Origin: Lepas anatifera
Taxonomy: Eukaryota > Arthropoda > Thecostraca > Lepadidae
Reading direction: 5' to 3'
Assembly (NCBI GenBank): GCA_034440635.1
Contig: JAOTON010001676.1
Location: 434,001-498,000, forward strand
Length of the DNA: 64,000 nt
Every line of letters begins with the position of its first letter. Position 1 is the stretch's first letter. The position numbers and the translations under genes are program-made. Under the pieces are notes generated by a model that saw only the letters and a program-made list of their open reading frames with translations, did not search any database and was not told the DNA's origin. Of the stretch, positions 1 through 12,207 are shown piece after piece.

Positions 1-14
1 AGTGCTTTTGCCAC

Positions 15-70
15 GACAGTGCTGTGCAGACAGTACTGTGCAGACAGTGCTGTGCAGACAGTGCTGTACT
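15..70. repeat. 14-bp tandem repeat, 4 copies
   Basis: Four consecutive copies of GACAGTGCTGTGCA with one or two substitutions. No function is visible. Confidence 0.9.
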
Positions 71-136
71 TTTGCCACGGAAAATCGGTGCAAAAGCACA
101 GATGAGACGTGGCATGGTCTGTGCATAGACTAAAAC

Positions 137-160
137 TGTGTGTGTGTGTGAGTGTGTGTG
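137..160. repeat. (TG)n microsatellite
   Basis: A short TG dinucleotide run with one AG interruption. Confidence 0.9.
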
Positions 161-2290
161 GGAACTAAAACTCCATGTCTAGACCAAAGCTACAATGAAG
201 GAAACAAAAAGGCTAAGCACAGTGCGGATGAGGATAACAATTAGCTAAAAAAATAAGGAAAGGGTAAAACTCAATGTTTCGGTCCAAGAAAATCTTCAGG
301 TGAACTACACCTGCATGCAACTATATGCATCTAGACAAAACTACATGCAATCTCTCTTGCAATGCAGCTAAAAATGTGCACACACACAATCCCAACTTGG
401 CAAGACTAATCAGCTTGGGGAATTGCACTTAGATTGAATTCCACTATGTCCAAGTGGGATACCAGTTCTGGTTCAGTACCCACAGACAAAATATTCAAAT
501 TTTCTGTCAGGAGTCATGCTATTCTGCCAACTTTTGCAGCTCCTTATAAACATATCAAATTTAGTACCTAGTCCTACCTAACTGTTTTTTCTCATCTATT
601 TCTTAACTAATTTGTAACTCAAAGGCTCAGTTTCCATGGGCTAGGGGCGATTCAGATAGACCTGAGATTCAGGATACAGCAATCACGGTTTCGATGGCAC
701 TTTGGCTGGATACAAAAGGATCTGTAACCAATAGAACACTTCAATCTTGAATTTGTCAACATTTCTGGTACACCATTCAAGTTTTCTTTCACTCTCCCTT
801 CACATATGTTTAAAGTTTTGTTTAAGGGTTGACTGTTCTGTTGATGAATTTTGTTACTGATTTTTTTCTGAAGTGTTGATACAATTTTGTTTTGTTTAGT
901 TTTGTCTAATAAAAAAGAAAGTTATACCCTCTCCAGTCAACTCTCCTTTATCTCTGCACTGTAAGGGAAATCTTTACCATCACAATGCCAAATCCTGCCA
1001 GATCTTGTTGGATGTGGATTTACAAGAACTGGATTGAAAATGGTTATCATTTCCAAAAGCTCTAACCATATTGATTGCATCCGAAAACTATGTGTGGCCA
1101 CGCTCGACTATGAATGGAAACTGGGACTATTTCTTACACCTATAAAAAACAAGTACTGCAACTCAATAACCTACAAAGTCACTCTTAGAAGTTAAGCAAT
1201 CTTGACAGCTGGAAATAGCTCACTGCTGGTACCCAAGACGCATCACATATGGAAGTTTTCACAAGTTAGCGTCTCAAGAAATCACACTTAATAAATTTTT
1301 GGATCACAGCTACAACAGGACCAGAAAAATACCATTTTCTTTTCAACATCAGAAAGAATTTTTGGATTACTCAATGCTGCCTTGATATCAGAGTCCACAT
1401 GTCACACATCTAGGAGAACACACCAAAAACAAGGAATGTGTTCCAGTGTAGACTACAATTGATGCTGCAGCCGCTCAACAAAAACATAAACACTACTGAA
1501 ACCTTGCACAGGTTTAACTGATTTCACCTCACTTCATCTCTATTTTGGTTTACAGAGTGCAATATAGCTGTTGCTAGTCTTCAAACTAAAGCAAACCAGG
1601 CAATCAGAGTTGTTAGGTAACCAAAATCATTCAGTGTGGAGTCAGAATACAAACTTACCTGCCTAGATTGAACTTTTGACCAAGAACTCAGGAAGAAAGG
1701 AAGGCTTCTCCACAAATTGGACTCCAATCACTTGTTTTAAAAAGCTGCAAGAACTCACTCTATTTAGTGAGTTCCTTTTTTGGCACACAAATATGGCCCA
1801 ACACGCAGTCAGTATCTTGACTCTTGAGAACAAAAATGCCTTTTCCTTAAAAAAAGATAAAGGAGAGAGGGTTCAAACTGACTGCAATCAATCTCGGTAA
1901 GTTTTCGCAACTTAATTCACATCCGCTGCAAACCAAACTGTCTAATAAATAGCTTTGCAACAAACAAAATGCCCCCGATACCTAATTGTTGTCAATTTCT
2001 ATTGAAAACTGAGTGAACAAAAAGCACAGAGTTTGCCGCTATTTTGGAGCGCCCATATTTAGTCTTAGTTTGGAAGAAATTTGGAAGAATCTACCAGTTT
2101 CTCCTAAATGATGGAGACAGTAATACATTTAATTTTCTTTTTTGAGCTTTTAGCTGTTGTTTTCATCACGTTCGAGACATTTCTTAATTTTGAAGAAAAA
2201 ATTGTGGCAATACAGCTATATTTTTGTATTTTTGCTCTGCTTATCTAGCGGCTTGCACTACTAAACTTTGGTGTACCCGTCCTCTATTAC
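161..2290. other. Non-coding AT-rich stretch
   Basis: No credible coding region, RNA gene or repeat structure was recognised. The longest open frame (about 74 codons near 1.7 kb) starts at a non-ATG codon and resembles nothing known. The T-rich and A-rich runs near 880-920 could be a degenerate poly(A) or simple tract. Confidence 0.5.
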
Positions 2291-2400
2291 CCTGACAGCG
2301 AGTGCTCCCACGTAAAGTGAAAACCGGTGTGCTGCGTGGCTAGCTAGGCCAACCACAGAGGCAAAGTGGATTGCTAACCGTGAGTGGAGAGATTGCGGCC

Positions 2401-3393
2401 ATGGATAACTCTATCAGAGTGCTCATCGATAGTCTGACAAACCCAGAAGTGGTCAGCGCCATCCATGAGAAAATAATCGTGCCGGCGATCAAGGAAGCCC
2501 TGACTGCTCAAGAGGTAAGACACCAGAAGGAGACAGACTTTCTGAGAGATCTGGTGTACGAACAAGCGCTAAAGCTAAACGAGCTCGAGCAGTACAGCAA
2601 AAAGAACTGTTGAATAATCAGTGGAATGCCGGAGAGTAGTGACGAGAACGTTTTCGGGATCGCCATGGAGATAGGCCGCCTGATGGGGGTAGAAGTTTTG
2701 CTGCGGGACATGTGCAACGCACACAGGCTAGGAAAAGAAAGAGCAGACAAAGGAAAACCAAGGCCTATAATCGTCAAATTCGTTTCGTTCAATAATAGAA
2801 GCGAGTTTTACGCGGAGCGTAAAACTATCCGAGAGGTCAAAGTCGGTGATGAGTCATGCTTTGACGCAAGAGCCCTAACGAACGTTTACGTCTCCGACTG
2901 CCTAACGCGGCACAATAGCGCAGTGATGTACGCTGCCCGCCAGCTAAAACGAGACCATCAGATCACCGCCCAGTGGTGCGACGCAGGCAAGATGAAGGTC
3001 CGGCTGACTCAGAACGGACGCACCCAGATCATCCGCGGCATCTCCGACCTCAGACGGCTAGTTGGACAACATCCCTGCCTGGAGTTCGACCCTCTGGTGG
3101 ACGAGGAGAAACCCACGGACGCTGGGACCGCCTCTGCGGAAGGCGGCAACAAGCCCCGAGGCGGTGCAGGGACGGGTGACAGCGGGGAGCGAGGTGCCGG
3201 CACCAGCACCGCAACAGCGGACAAACATCGTAACAGCGCTTCGGCGGTGGCTGGCCCCCGCACCCGCGCTGGCGCCGCCTCTGTTGCTACCACTCGGGGC
3301 AGCCCGCGGCCGGGCGCCGCCGCCTCGGCTGGGTCGCCGCACGCTCCGCGGCCGTGGCCTCAGTCGGCCGGGAGGAGGGGAGGGCGCAGGTAG
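2401..3393 (+). pseudogene. LINE ORF1 protein with one in-frame stop
   Basis: A nucleic-acid chaperone-type ORF1 that would coat the LINE RNA. The ATG at 2401 sits in a strong initiation context (GCGGCCATGG) and is preferred over an in-frame upstream codon at 2371. The N-terminal part (about 70 residues) ends in a helical segment with the LEQYSKKN signature that precedes the RRM-like domain of L1-type (Transposase_22) ORF1 proteins. A TGA at 2611-2613 interrupts at that point. Reading resumes in the same frame with IISGMPES, the usual continuation, and runs through the RRM-like and C-terminal domains (HRLGKER, KPRPIIVKF). The last 90 residues form a Gly/Ala/Arg/Pro-rich basic tail of low complexity. 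One nonsense change, with no frameshift, separates this copy from an open ORF1. Confidence 0.85.
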
Positions 3394-3895
3394 AGCGGAC
3401 AGCGTGATCTCGAGCTGAAGTGTCTGAAGCCTCTGAGTAAATGTAGGGGTAGGTTTTCGAGAAACTGTTAGTTTAAGTCTTTGAGTGAACGAGTGTAAAT
3501 CTTTGAGTAAGTGTAACTGAGTAATAAACGACAAGTCGAGTGCATACAGCATAGGTAACTGATAACATATTATTGCCTAGCGAGAAACTTTACGTGTCGA
3601 GTATGAAAAAACTATACACGCCGCAACGAAATGATCTGCTGTTTTTTATGTCGTCGATTTTGATTGTTTGCCAACAATGTATTTGCTTTATTTCCCTTAT
3701 AACCTTAGCTGTTTATCGGAATGTCTTCTAACTGTTTCAGGTCTGATTAACTGCATAACAATTCACTGCCACTTTGTTTTGCAGGTTCGATTTTCAAGTT
3801 GAGCATATTTATTGATTTTCAAGCGTATAACCTTCGACACATTTGCTTTCACATTTCTCACACGCGCCCATGGTCGTGGTCTCTCTGCTGCTGTT
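3394..3895. other. LINE inter-ORF spacer
   Basis: About 500 bp between the ORF1 stop and the first in-frame ATG of ORF2 (3896). The first 130 bp contain several near-repeats of a TTTGAGTAA/GTGTAA motif. The rest is AT-rich. No third ORF or splice structure was recognised. Confidence 0.6.
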
Positions 3896-6800
3896 ATGAG
3901 GGGTACGCCGCCCAACTTAAAAGAAATGACTCGTAATTCATTACATTTGCGTCAAAATTATGCTGCGCGTTGGCTCAACGGTTACCCGAACTCTTTCTGG
4001 ACTAAAGCTAATATGATAAATAATTTAGAAGCTCTTCTTATCATTGGCTGCGTTGAGCTAAACCCAGGCCCGCCAGTTTCTAAGCACTCACTCAGCATTG
4101 CACATGTAAATATTAACAGCATTACTGCTCCCAACAGATTGGATGCGCTTGGTGACTTTGTTTCTGGAAATAAAATTCAGATTTTGGCACTCACCGAAAC
4201 CAAAATTGACAATAATACCCACCCCCACCTCTAGAATCTACCAAATTACCATCCACCCCTTACCAGGCATCGGAACAGACATGGAGGAGGCACTGCAGTC
4301 TACATTAAAAACACTCCCTGTAACACGTTTGACGGAATTAGAGGCAGTAGGCAACGAAGAATGGATCTGGTGTAAGACCAAAATAAACCAAGAAACATTT
4401 ATCATCTGCAGCATCTATCTTCCTCCAAATTTACTCGCTGATCGACTTTCTGAATTTCTTGACAACCTTGCGGAAAGTACTATGCTGGCAAATTATTACT
4501 CAACATCGTCCATAATCATACTTGGTGACTTTAATTCTGGAAACAAATACCTTGAACATTCCGTCCACTTTTCGCGTACCAGTGGCATCACATCATTTGA
4601 CCAAAGACTATGACACTGCTGAATCGCTAGGATTGACCCAAATTATTGAAGAACCCACGAGATTAACCGACAATCGAGCAAACCTTTTAGACTTAATTTT
4701 CACAAATAATAAATCTGTAGTTAAACAATCAGGAACACTGTCATCTTTCTCTGCTCTTGATCATTTTCCTATATTCGTGACCATTAACACCGAAATCCCT
4801 GAACCAGTGAGCATTAAAAAACTATATGGGACTACGAAAAACTAGATTCTGAACTGTTTGCTAACTTGCTTATCACGACGGACTGGGAAGCAATACTAGA
4901 TAACGACAAAGACATAGCAACGGAACAATTCACAGTAGCATTTTTGAGGGCAGCAAAGACAGCAATTCCAACTAAATCAATCATTATTGGAACCATAGAC
5001 AAGCCGTGGGTCAATACTGAGCTAAAAAGAAACATAAATAAAAGGGACAGACTTTTCAGGCTAGCAAGACAGGGACAGACCGTCAACGACTGCGACAGGT
5101 GCGACGATTGCGATTGGTGCCGATGGAAAAAACAGCGAAATTTAGTCACTAAAATTAAAAGAAAGCTCCAACAAAAACACTTGTACGGCGAAATGCACAA
5201 ACTTTTAGAGTCTAAAGCCAATCCGCATAAATATTATCAAACCCTGAAAAACCCTTATCGGATGCAACAAAACTGAAGTAATCCCACCCCTTTCAAGACC
5301 AGATGGAGAGATAGTACATGAAGACCACGACAAAGTAACATTATTGAATGACTATTTTATCTCTCAGACTCTTCTAGACATACCAGACTCACAAGAACCA
5401 CCGACACCCGACAGGATTCGGCAGGTACCCACTCTAGGAAACTTCCAGGTCTCAGAGAGAGAAGTTTTTTCTCTATTGAACAAATTGGATCCAAATAAAA
5501 CCACCGGACCAGATGAACTCCCTTCTAGAATGTTAAAAATGGCGGCAGTCATCTCTGAACCACTCTCAAAATTATTTAACAAGTCTATTCGCGAGGGAAA
5601 ATTTCCGACGCCCTGGAAATTAGCAAATGTTAAACCGATCTTCAAAAATAAAGGTTCTGCCTCTGACCCCACAAATTATCGGCCTATTTCTCTTCTAAGT
5701 TGTCTTTCTAAACTCTTTGAGCGATTAGTTTTCAACAAAATTTACAAACACTTAACTGACAATGAATTACTCACAGATAAGCAGAGTGGGTACCGGCCGA
5801 ACCACAGCACGCAACTTGAACTTTTGTACTTAACCCATCGGATTTACAGAACACTAGACATGGGACATGAATTTACAGCAGTATTCTTGGACATTTCTAA
5901 ATATTTCGACAAAATTTGGCATAAAGGACTACTACAAAAATGCAGACATGAATTTGGACTGACTGACTCTCTATTACAATGGCTAAAGTCGTACTTGACT
6001 GACAGAAAACAACGGGTAGTAATAGGCAACAGCAAATCCCCCTTTAGGACAGTAAATTCAGGATGCCCCCAGGGTTCGGTCCTTGGGCCGCTCCTTGCAA
6101 TCATGTATCTAAAAGAATTATCCACAAAAACGACTAACGACGCCCTCTATTTCGCAGACGACACCTCACTCTACTCACCTCACACTGCCGACCAACTCTA
6201 TAACAGCTCAGACATCACTCCAGGACGACTTGAACAAAATAGAAAATACAGTAAAGACTGGGCCATCTCCTTTAATTCTTCAAAAACAATGCAGCAGACT
6301 TTTTCATTAAAAAATACCCCCAAACTTTTAAGTTAAAGTTTTCAGTTGACGAAATCGCATTGCACCCGGAACACAAACACTTAGGCTTAAAATTTTCACA
6401 CGACCTCAAATTTCACGAGCACGTCAATAACATAATTCAAAAAGTAAACGAATCTATAGGACCAATTTATCCATTAGCCAAATATTTATCACGGCCTACT
6501 CTTGAACAAATATACAAGACGTACATAAGACCTCATTTAGACTACTGTGACGCAATATATGACGGACACATAACAGCAGGTGATGCAATGCGACTCGAAC
6601 GACTTCAAAATAGAATAGCCCGACTTGTGACCGGGACATCACGTAGGACACCAACCGACAAACTCAGACAAGAGCTGGGGTGGGACCTTCTTAGCAACAG
6701 GAGAAAAATTCACAAGTTAAATATTTATCATGACTTAAGTGCACCAGGCTCAAAAGTTCCAGATTACATCAGATCCATTCTTCCCGAAACTAGATTAGCA

Positions 6801-7349
6801 CAAACCCAACGTATCCTACGGAATTCAGCATCTCAGTCAATACGTATGAATCGCACCGTAGCTTTTCACAGATCTTTCATCCCAGCCACTACAAAATCAT
6901 GGAACCGTTTACCACTATCCACCCGGACATCATCACGCCCTATTTTCAAAAAGCGCACAACTCATATTTACTCTCCTCCAACGCCCCCTAAATTCTTTAG
7001 TATTGGTACAAAACAGGGTGATCAGATTCACACAACTCTAAGGGTCGGGGCTTCCAAACTTCAAAGTCATCTTTACCAGTTTGGACTTACAGTCTCTCCA
7101 TCATGTCAATGCTCATATCCTAACGAAACCACGGAACATTACATACTGCAGTGCCCCCTCCACGCTGACCTTAGAACAACTCTATTTAATAACATTTCAA
7201 ACATTCTTAATTGTAACTTCGCACAAATTCCGAAATCTAAGAAATTGGACATACTTATTCATGGGAGGGGCTTAAAAGGACAAATTGAAACTCAAGTTGC
7301 GTACGCATTTCAAAATTTTATTATTAAAACAAATAGGTTCCCACAATAA
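3896..7349 (+). pseudogene. LINE ORF2: endonuclease and reverse transcriptase, degenerate
   Basis: The enzyme that would nick target DNA and prime reverse transcription. In order: N-terminal leader with a 2A-like peptide (4022-4072); APE-type endonuclease with HVNINS, LTETKID, GGGTAVYIKN and LGDFN; a linker; the reverse transcriptase (5344-6336) with LDISKYFDKIW, GCPQGSVLGPLL and catalytic FADD at 6151-6162; a thumb/connection region; and a C-terminal zinc-knuckle-like CQC...H-x4-C motif (about 7108-7158). The frame is broken by a TAG at 4232-4234 and by frame changes near 4330, 4590, 4850, 5280 and 6340. In the endonuclease the usual SDH motif reads LDH. Apart from these breaks the reverse transcriptase core is well preserved, suggesting moderate age. 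The ATG at 3896 was chosen because upstream in-frame sequence lacks another ATG. Confidence 0.9.
4022..4072 (+). other. 2A-like ribosome-skipping peptide at ORF2 N-terminus
   Basis: Residues NLEALLIIGCVELNPGP lie about 40 residues into ORF2 and directly ahead of the endonuclease domain. They match the 2A-like pattern (hydrophobic stretch, then G-x-V-E-x-NPG/P). 2A-like peptides in this position are known in CR1/L2-group LINEs of several animals. The Asp normally found in GDVE is Cys here, which may reduce or abolish skipping. Confidence 0.75.
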
Positions 7350-7679
7350 GATCGATAACCGAGAGCCAGCAGCGCAGCATCCAGCTCAAAAACAGAAATA
7401 CGGCAACATAGCGGCGACCCTCCCCGGCGGCGGCAGGCAGCATTACGAAGCGCGAGGACTGCAAGTCTATTGATGCCACAGCTTATGACCATGCTGTGAC
7501 GAGTATTGTGCGGATGTATGACTGTGATAGATTTGCTTTTTTGTGTTTAGCTTAGATTCACAACTGTGTATTGTGGAGTGTGGTACCTAGAAATAAGCCC
7601 AGTTTAGGGCTTTTGTACCATTCCCATATTGAGTTCTACGAAATTGTTACATCTAATAAACGTTTATAAACAAACAAAC
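7350..7679 (+). other. LINE 3' UTR with poly(A) signal and CAAA tail
   Basis: 330 bp after the ORF2 stop, GC-rich at first and AT-rich later, with AATAAA at 7655-7660 and a terminal ATAAACAAACAAAC run. The start of the next repeat, at about 7684, confirms the boundary. Confidence 0.75.
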
Positions 7680-7683
7680 GAAT

Positions 7684-9192
7684 ATTCCAAGTGAAAAATG
7701 CATTCTCACCTCGTATTTATTACCATTGGGAACACATTTAGGGGAGCTTCGGGTATTAAAACATCATCAGAATTTAACCACTGTTAAGCTTTAGCAGCCG
7801 GCAAACGCAACAAAATGTGCGACAAGCGACTTTCTTCAAAATCCAAGAGAGGTAGTATGTACAGCCGGTTCGATACTGATTGGTAGGTATTAGGCTGCGG
7901 TCGTTTTGGCAAAATATCTCTCAAGTGATGGTCCTTACAGACACCATTGTTGCCTCACATGCTGCGTTTTAACATGACGTGCAAAATACTTCATAATGTA
8001 GACAATTTGGAATAATTGAGAAAAAACACAGAAAATCTTCGCGATCGGTGACAACAGCTTTTGTCCATAATTTTCCAAATTTAAGTCTCATCCAGTTTGC
8101 AGGGTCCCAAAATTTAAAGAGCTCGTCAAAATTAATTGCTAGAGATGAAACGTTTATGAGAAGAGTAATCGTTTTTAAGATATTTCTTAAAAGAACTGGC
8201 ACTAATACCTACCAATCACTGGGGAACCGGCTGTATGTATGTACATACATGACAGTGAGTTTAAACAGGGGGCAGAGGCCAAAGATTAACGGAAAATCAG
8301 TTAAAAATAACATTTTACAAAGCGGACGAATGAGAGACAAAGTTAAAATCTGAATTTCCTTATTCAGGGCCTAATCTCGCCATGCCCTAATAAGTATTGA
8401 ACTGACCCTAATACCAACTGAATTGACACTAATACCTGCTTTCGTTGTCTCGATTTACCCTCCTGCTTCTCAGCTTTATTGCCTCCTTCAATTAGAGGCC
8501 GTCCTTCAATAATGTTACGCATATTTTGTGATTTTTTACCCCTTCCCCCATTAAATGTGTCATTTGATTGGAGAAAGGAAATAATACACGGCGATTGGTG
8601 GATGCCGCGCGCGTCATTGCCACAACCACCCACCGACTACGGGTAGAACATGAGCTCACTAAAACTGTCATAACATTTTTCGACCGTCGGTTGCCGACCT
8701 ACGGATTCCAACAAAGGAAAGAAGGAAGACACTTCCCAAAATACATGGTATGATTTTCTAGCTGATCCTGACTCTGCCTTTTTTGCCAAGTATGATGTAT
8801 GTTATAAATTTTAGTTCCGAAACATATGTTTATTAAAATGAACTCACTGCATTTTCTGGAGCAGCTAGAACCGTATTTTTGTAACCAGAAGGTTGCAAAC
8901 ATCCCAAGCTTTGCGGTAGTATACGTTTTGTATGGATGGCGAGATGTGAACACCTGCTATTAACGTTTTAGATCACGCTATTATTTCTGGCCAGATACCC
9001 GTATTTACAGAGGCAGAATAAGCTTCAAATTTCAGCTCCTGTGAAACCAAAGTGGTACGCTAGAGGAAGAAAATAATTATGGTTTTCCGGGTTCCAAAAA
9101 ATTCTCAAACGCATCGCATACATTTGATATCAATTCTAGAAAATCATTTTTGGCATTTTCGTCCCGTTTTTTAGGCCCGCTGCATCACTGTG
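7684..9192. repeat. Unidentified interspersed repeat, copy A
   Basis: Aligns almost base for base with 12208-13369. Shared landmarks include GGGAACACATTTAGGGGAGC, CAGCCGGCAAACGCAACA, the CCTAATACCAACTGAATTGA region and the terminal TTTTTTAGGCCCGCTGCATC. Copy A is longer because a 372-bp miniature transposon (7862-8233) sits inside it; without it, copy A is about 1.14 kb. Copy B in turn has about 30 bp near 12296-12323 that copy A lacks. No coding capacity or TIR was recognised, so the class is unknown. Confidence 0.88.
7862..8233 (+). mobile_element. 372-bp TIR miniature transposon, copy 1
   Basis: The ends form terminal inverted repeats of about 30 bp: CAGCCGGTTC...TGATTGGTAGGTATTA at the left, its imperfect reverse complement ending GGGGAACCGGCTG at the right. 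TA dinucleotides flank both ends (7860-7861 and 8234-8235). The matching stretch of copy B (near 12410) lacks the insertion and serves as an empty site. A second copy lies inverted at 33033-33419. No coding capacity. TA duplication with CA...TG ends suggests a Tc1/mariner-type non-autonomous element, but that is inference. Confidence 0.88.
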
Positions 9193-9934
9193 CATTTTAG
9201 GACCAAAAACTCTTCGTATCTGAGCTCCACGTTACCTTCCGCACGGCTTATTTCAAATTTGTCGCTTTCCTCTCGATGGGGCTGAGATAAGAAAATTATC
9301 GAACGAGAAGTGAGGGACCTGGCCCCCCTTTTCCGACGCCCATGCGTTGCCGAATCTACTTCTAGGACGAGTATTTACAGGGGGCGACGGGGGGCCACCG
9401 AATTGTGAAAAGGTGTTTATTTAGAAAAGCAACGAAAGTCGGGCGGGTCGGATGTTTTTTTCGTTCCACTGGATCCACGAGTGTGCGCATAGAAAGCTGG
9501 TATGAGGCGTAGTAACGTTTTCAAGCTAGCGGGGAGGGGGCAAAAGCTGTCGCCGTTGCTGGAGCCAAATGTGATTGGGCCTTCGGCTTGATTTATTAAC
9601 TGAAAAGGTCCTGAATTGGCTCAAAGTTGGGGGAACATTGCCCCCAGTCAGAGTTTGCCCCCCTCTCCAGCCGACCTCCCGGATCCGCTCCTGTCCCCTA
9701 TCAGGTAAAAGCCCTGGGCACGTCGTTGCCACTAAGCCAATCGTGCCCAGGCTGTCATAATGTTCAAGTGCCACCACTGTTCATTATGCCACCTAAATAT
9801 GCACCCGGTTAATTCGGTCTGTATCGTATCTCGGGGAACGAACAGACAATTGTTAACCATAAAATTGAAACAGAGCTCACGCGAGTGCAAGGAACAGTGC
9901 AGCAGCGGAGGTGCGTGTACTTTAGGTGAAACAT
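9193..9934. other. Non-coding stretch
   Basis: Mixed AT- and GC-rich sequence with short G runs (near 9380) and C-rich sequence around 9640-9700. No gene recognised. Confidence 0.5.
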
Positions 9935-10095
9935 GGAGCTCGGGGCCCCCTGAAACCAAGCTCGGGGACCCTGAGACCAAGCTCGAGACCCTCTGGGACC
10001 AAGCTCAGGGGCCCCCTGAGACCAAGCTCGGGGGGCCCTGAGACCAAGCTCGGGACCCCTTGAGACCAAGCCCAGGGGCCCCCGAGACCAATGCT
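9935..10095. repeat. GC-rich degenerate minisatellite (GGGGCCCCTGAGACCAAGCTC type)
   Basis: About seven imperfect units of roughly 20-24 bp built on CTGAGACCAAGCTCGGGG. The same motif, in far larger number, fills 46.4-48.0 kb. Confidence 0.85.
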
Positions 10096-12207
10096 TGTGT
10101 TTTCCAGTGTATACGGTCGGCCCAAGGGGGGTCCACGGACCCCGAGGACCCCCTTGGCTACACCACTGCTTTTACAGCAGAAGTAGGGAGCCGAGTTTAC
10201 TGTCATTGACTGCCACAGTTAGACAGGGATACAGAGTTAGCGGCCTTTCACTGCGACGGTAAAGCAGGGAGACAGGGTTTGTGCTCGCAGAAGTGAGTAG
10301 CCCCGGCTCGGCCACCTTGTAACGTCGTATGAAGTCAACTACTCTGTGAAGCACGGGCCAGACAACGGCTGCGGTGAAGTACATCACGGAACTAGACCGA
10401 TGATTCGTCAGGCGGGAACAATAATTAAGCAGCCTGTGTGCTAATAGTGACCTACCCAGGAACGTGGGAAGGTAAAATCATTTAAGAGACTGACACGGCT
10501 TAGAGCAGTTGACAATATTGTGTACTCAATTTTCCCACTGAGATATCACTCCAGCCCGGGTCTTGGGGTTTAACGACGCACAAACTGCCGCCAGAGTCGT
10601 ACGGTAGCCCGGACTTTGTAGAGAAGAAATCTTATTAGGAACATACACCCAGCTGCACGGAACATGAGACAACTTCCATCGCCCCCACTTGCAGGACAGA
10701 GCTGACAACATCATGAAACAAACATTTTCTCACTAACCTTTTGATAAAACCTTCCGAGTTGGGCGTGCCGCGCACTTCAGCAATGAGCTCGCTGGCAGCT
10801 GGCTGAGATGGGGGTAACTGGCCGGTGCACAATCTGCCTTCCACTGCATCAGCACAGCGGCAGCGTCATGAGTGGCAGCTGCGGCAGAGCCACATCCGGC
10901 CGTGCAACACTTCAGGCTGCGGTGTAGAACTTCACCCTGTCTGCCTCCCCCTACACCGGCTGCCGTCCAACCAACCATTCTCCGCCTCCAGTGCAGCCAA
11001 CAGCACTCTATCATTTAAAGAAAGCTCTTATATCTATTTGCTCGAAAAGAAGTTCTTCCTAAACCCATCGGGAATAGAAAGGATTGGGAAGCACCTAATG
11101 AGCACGTGGTGGCTTTGTGCACAGAGCGGCACGGAGTGCGGCTACGGACTGGTGTCCCACCCGGCTCCACTAGCGTCAATGGAGAGCCAACAAACCCGCC
11201 CAGATAACACCGCTGTCGCCTTATCACGCCCCGAACCCCCGGAAAGTGATGTCACCGTCACGCACCGTAACAGCACGCTGCTACCGGTCACAGGCACGCG
11301 TCGTCAAATGTAACCACAGAAACGCCAGGGAACACCGCATACTTGAGCCCGAAACACTTTATCGGAAGGCAAACAGCAAGACACATAGTTAAAGATCATG
11401 TTGCTGGAGGTATGCGAAAATTATAGACGAACGAATATATACAGGCCACCAGAGTAGGCCCGGCGTGCCATCCAGCGCATACGTTTGTCACAAGGCCGCT
11501 CATAGTGCACAGTGATGCAGGAGGCCTGAAAAAACGGGACGAAATTCAAACTCAACAAATAATAATGATAGAACAATTATTTTGGGTTCAATTTGGAGCT
11601 CTCTATCAAGCGGCTCAAGTAAGCACACCAAATTTCGTTTTTCTCTTAACCCTCCTTTTGCCAGGGGGTCGATTCTAACCCCCTCTTAATTTTTTCGCGA
11701 TGGGAGAAAAACTGCTCGGTTTAGCGCAATGCCGCGTGGCAAGTGCAAACCAACATCAATTTGATACATCTTGACGAAATTGCAATCCAAGGTCAGGTCA
11801 GGTCACCGAGTTATGATGTGATTTCTAAACCAATGCTGTGCTGGTTCTCAAAACAAGGTTGGCAAAAGCCAGGAATAACTCAGCTTCTAGAGGAGTTATA
11901 TCGAGTTTCTATACACGATTCGAAAGCTCTTGTAAAGGAACATCTAAAGCGGACATCCATTTTGAGGTCAGGTCCATAACGAAGGCACCAGAGCACCCCT
12001 TGGTACCTATTGGGTGCGCTACTTTATGCAGAGGCTATCCAGGGTTGTTAATGGTTCTGACAGTGGCTGTAGCTTTATGAAATAATTACATAGGCGCAAA
12101 TCTGACCATGCGATAAGCTGAATAAAGGTAACAGGAAGGGAAACAATTCATATGATTCATAATTTGATTTAATAATTGGATTTCCCCAGTTGTTAGCCGG
12201 CAAATAT
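10096..12207. other. Non-coding stretch with a G/C hairpin
   Basis: At 10122-10157 an imperfect hairpin joins CCAAGGGGGGTCC to GGACCCCCTTGG. Read on the minus strand, 10168 downward begins CAGTGGTGTAGCCAAGGGGG, a form that may be the end of an interspersed element. The rest (GC-balanced 10.5-11.3 kb, AT-rich afterwards) has several open frames of 60-160 codons, none recognisable. AGGTCAGGTCAGGTCA occurs near 11790. Confidence 0.4.

Larger units (their letters stand above)
2291..7679 (+). mobile_element. CR1/L2-group LINE, near full length, inactive
   Basis: A non-LTR retrotransposon with the usual order: 5' leader, ORF1 (RNA-binding), spacer, ORF2 (apurinic endonuclease, reverse transcriptase, C-terminal zinc motif), 3' UTR and a short repeat tail. 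The 5' boundary is approximate: it is placed where GC content rises ahead of ORF1. The 3' end is better fixed, with AATAAA at 7655-7660 followed by (CAAA)n ending near 7679. Both ORFs carry stops or frameshifts, so the copy cannot be autonomous. Group assignment rests on the 2A-like peptide ahead of the endonuclease, the reverse transcriptase motifs, the C-terminal C-x-C...H...C motif and the AAAC-type tail. The exact clade within the CR1/L2/Jockey group would need a tree. Confidence 0.88.

Noticed and set aside
3058..3552. Minus-strand 164-codon frame opposite ORF1
   Set aside because: It is antisense of the GC-rich ORF1 tail, with no homology and low complexity.
9935..10095. CRISPR-like array
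   Set aside because: Short GC-rich units with no constant repeat and unique spacers, in a eukaryotic context. It is a degenerate minisatellite.
10825..11313. 162-codon plus-strand frame
   Set aside because: Starts at a non-preferred codon, no known domain, mixed composition typical of chance.
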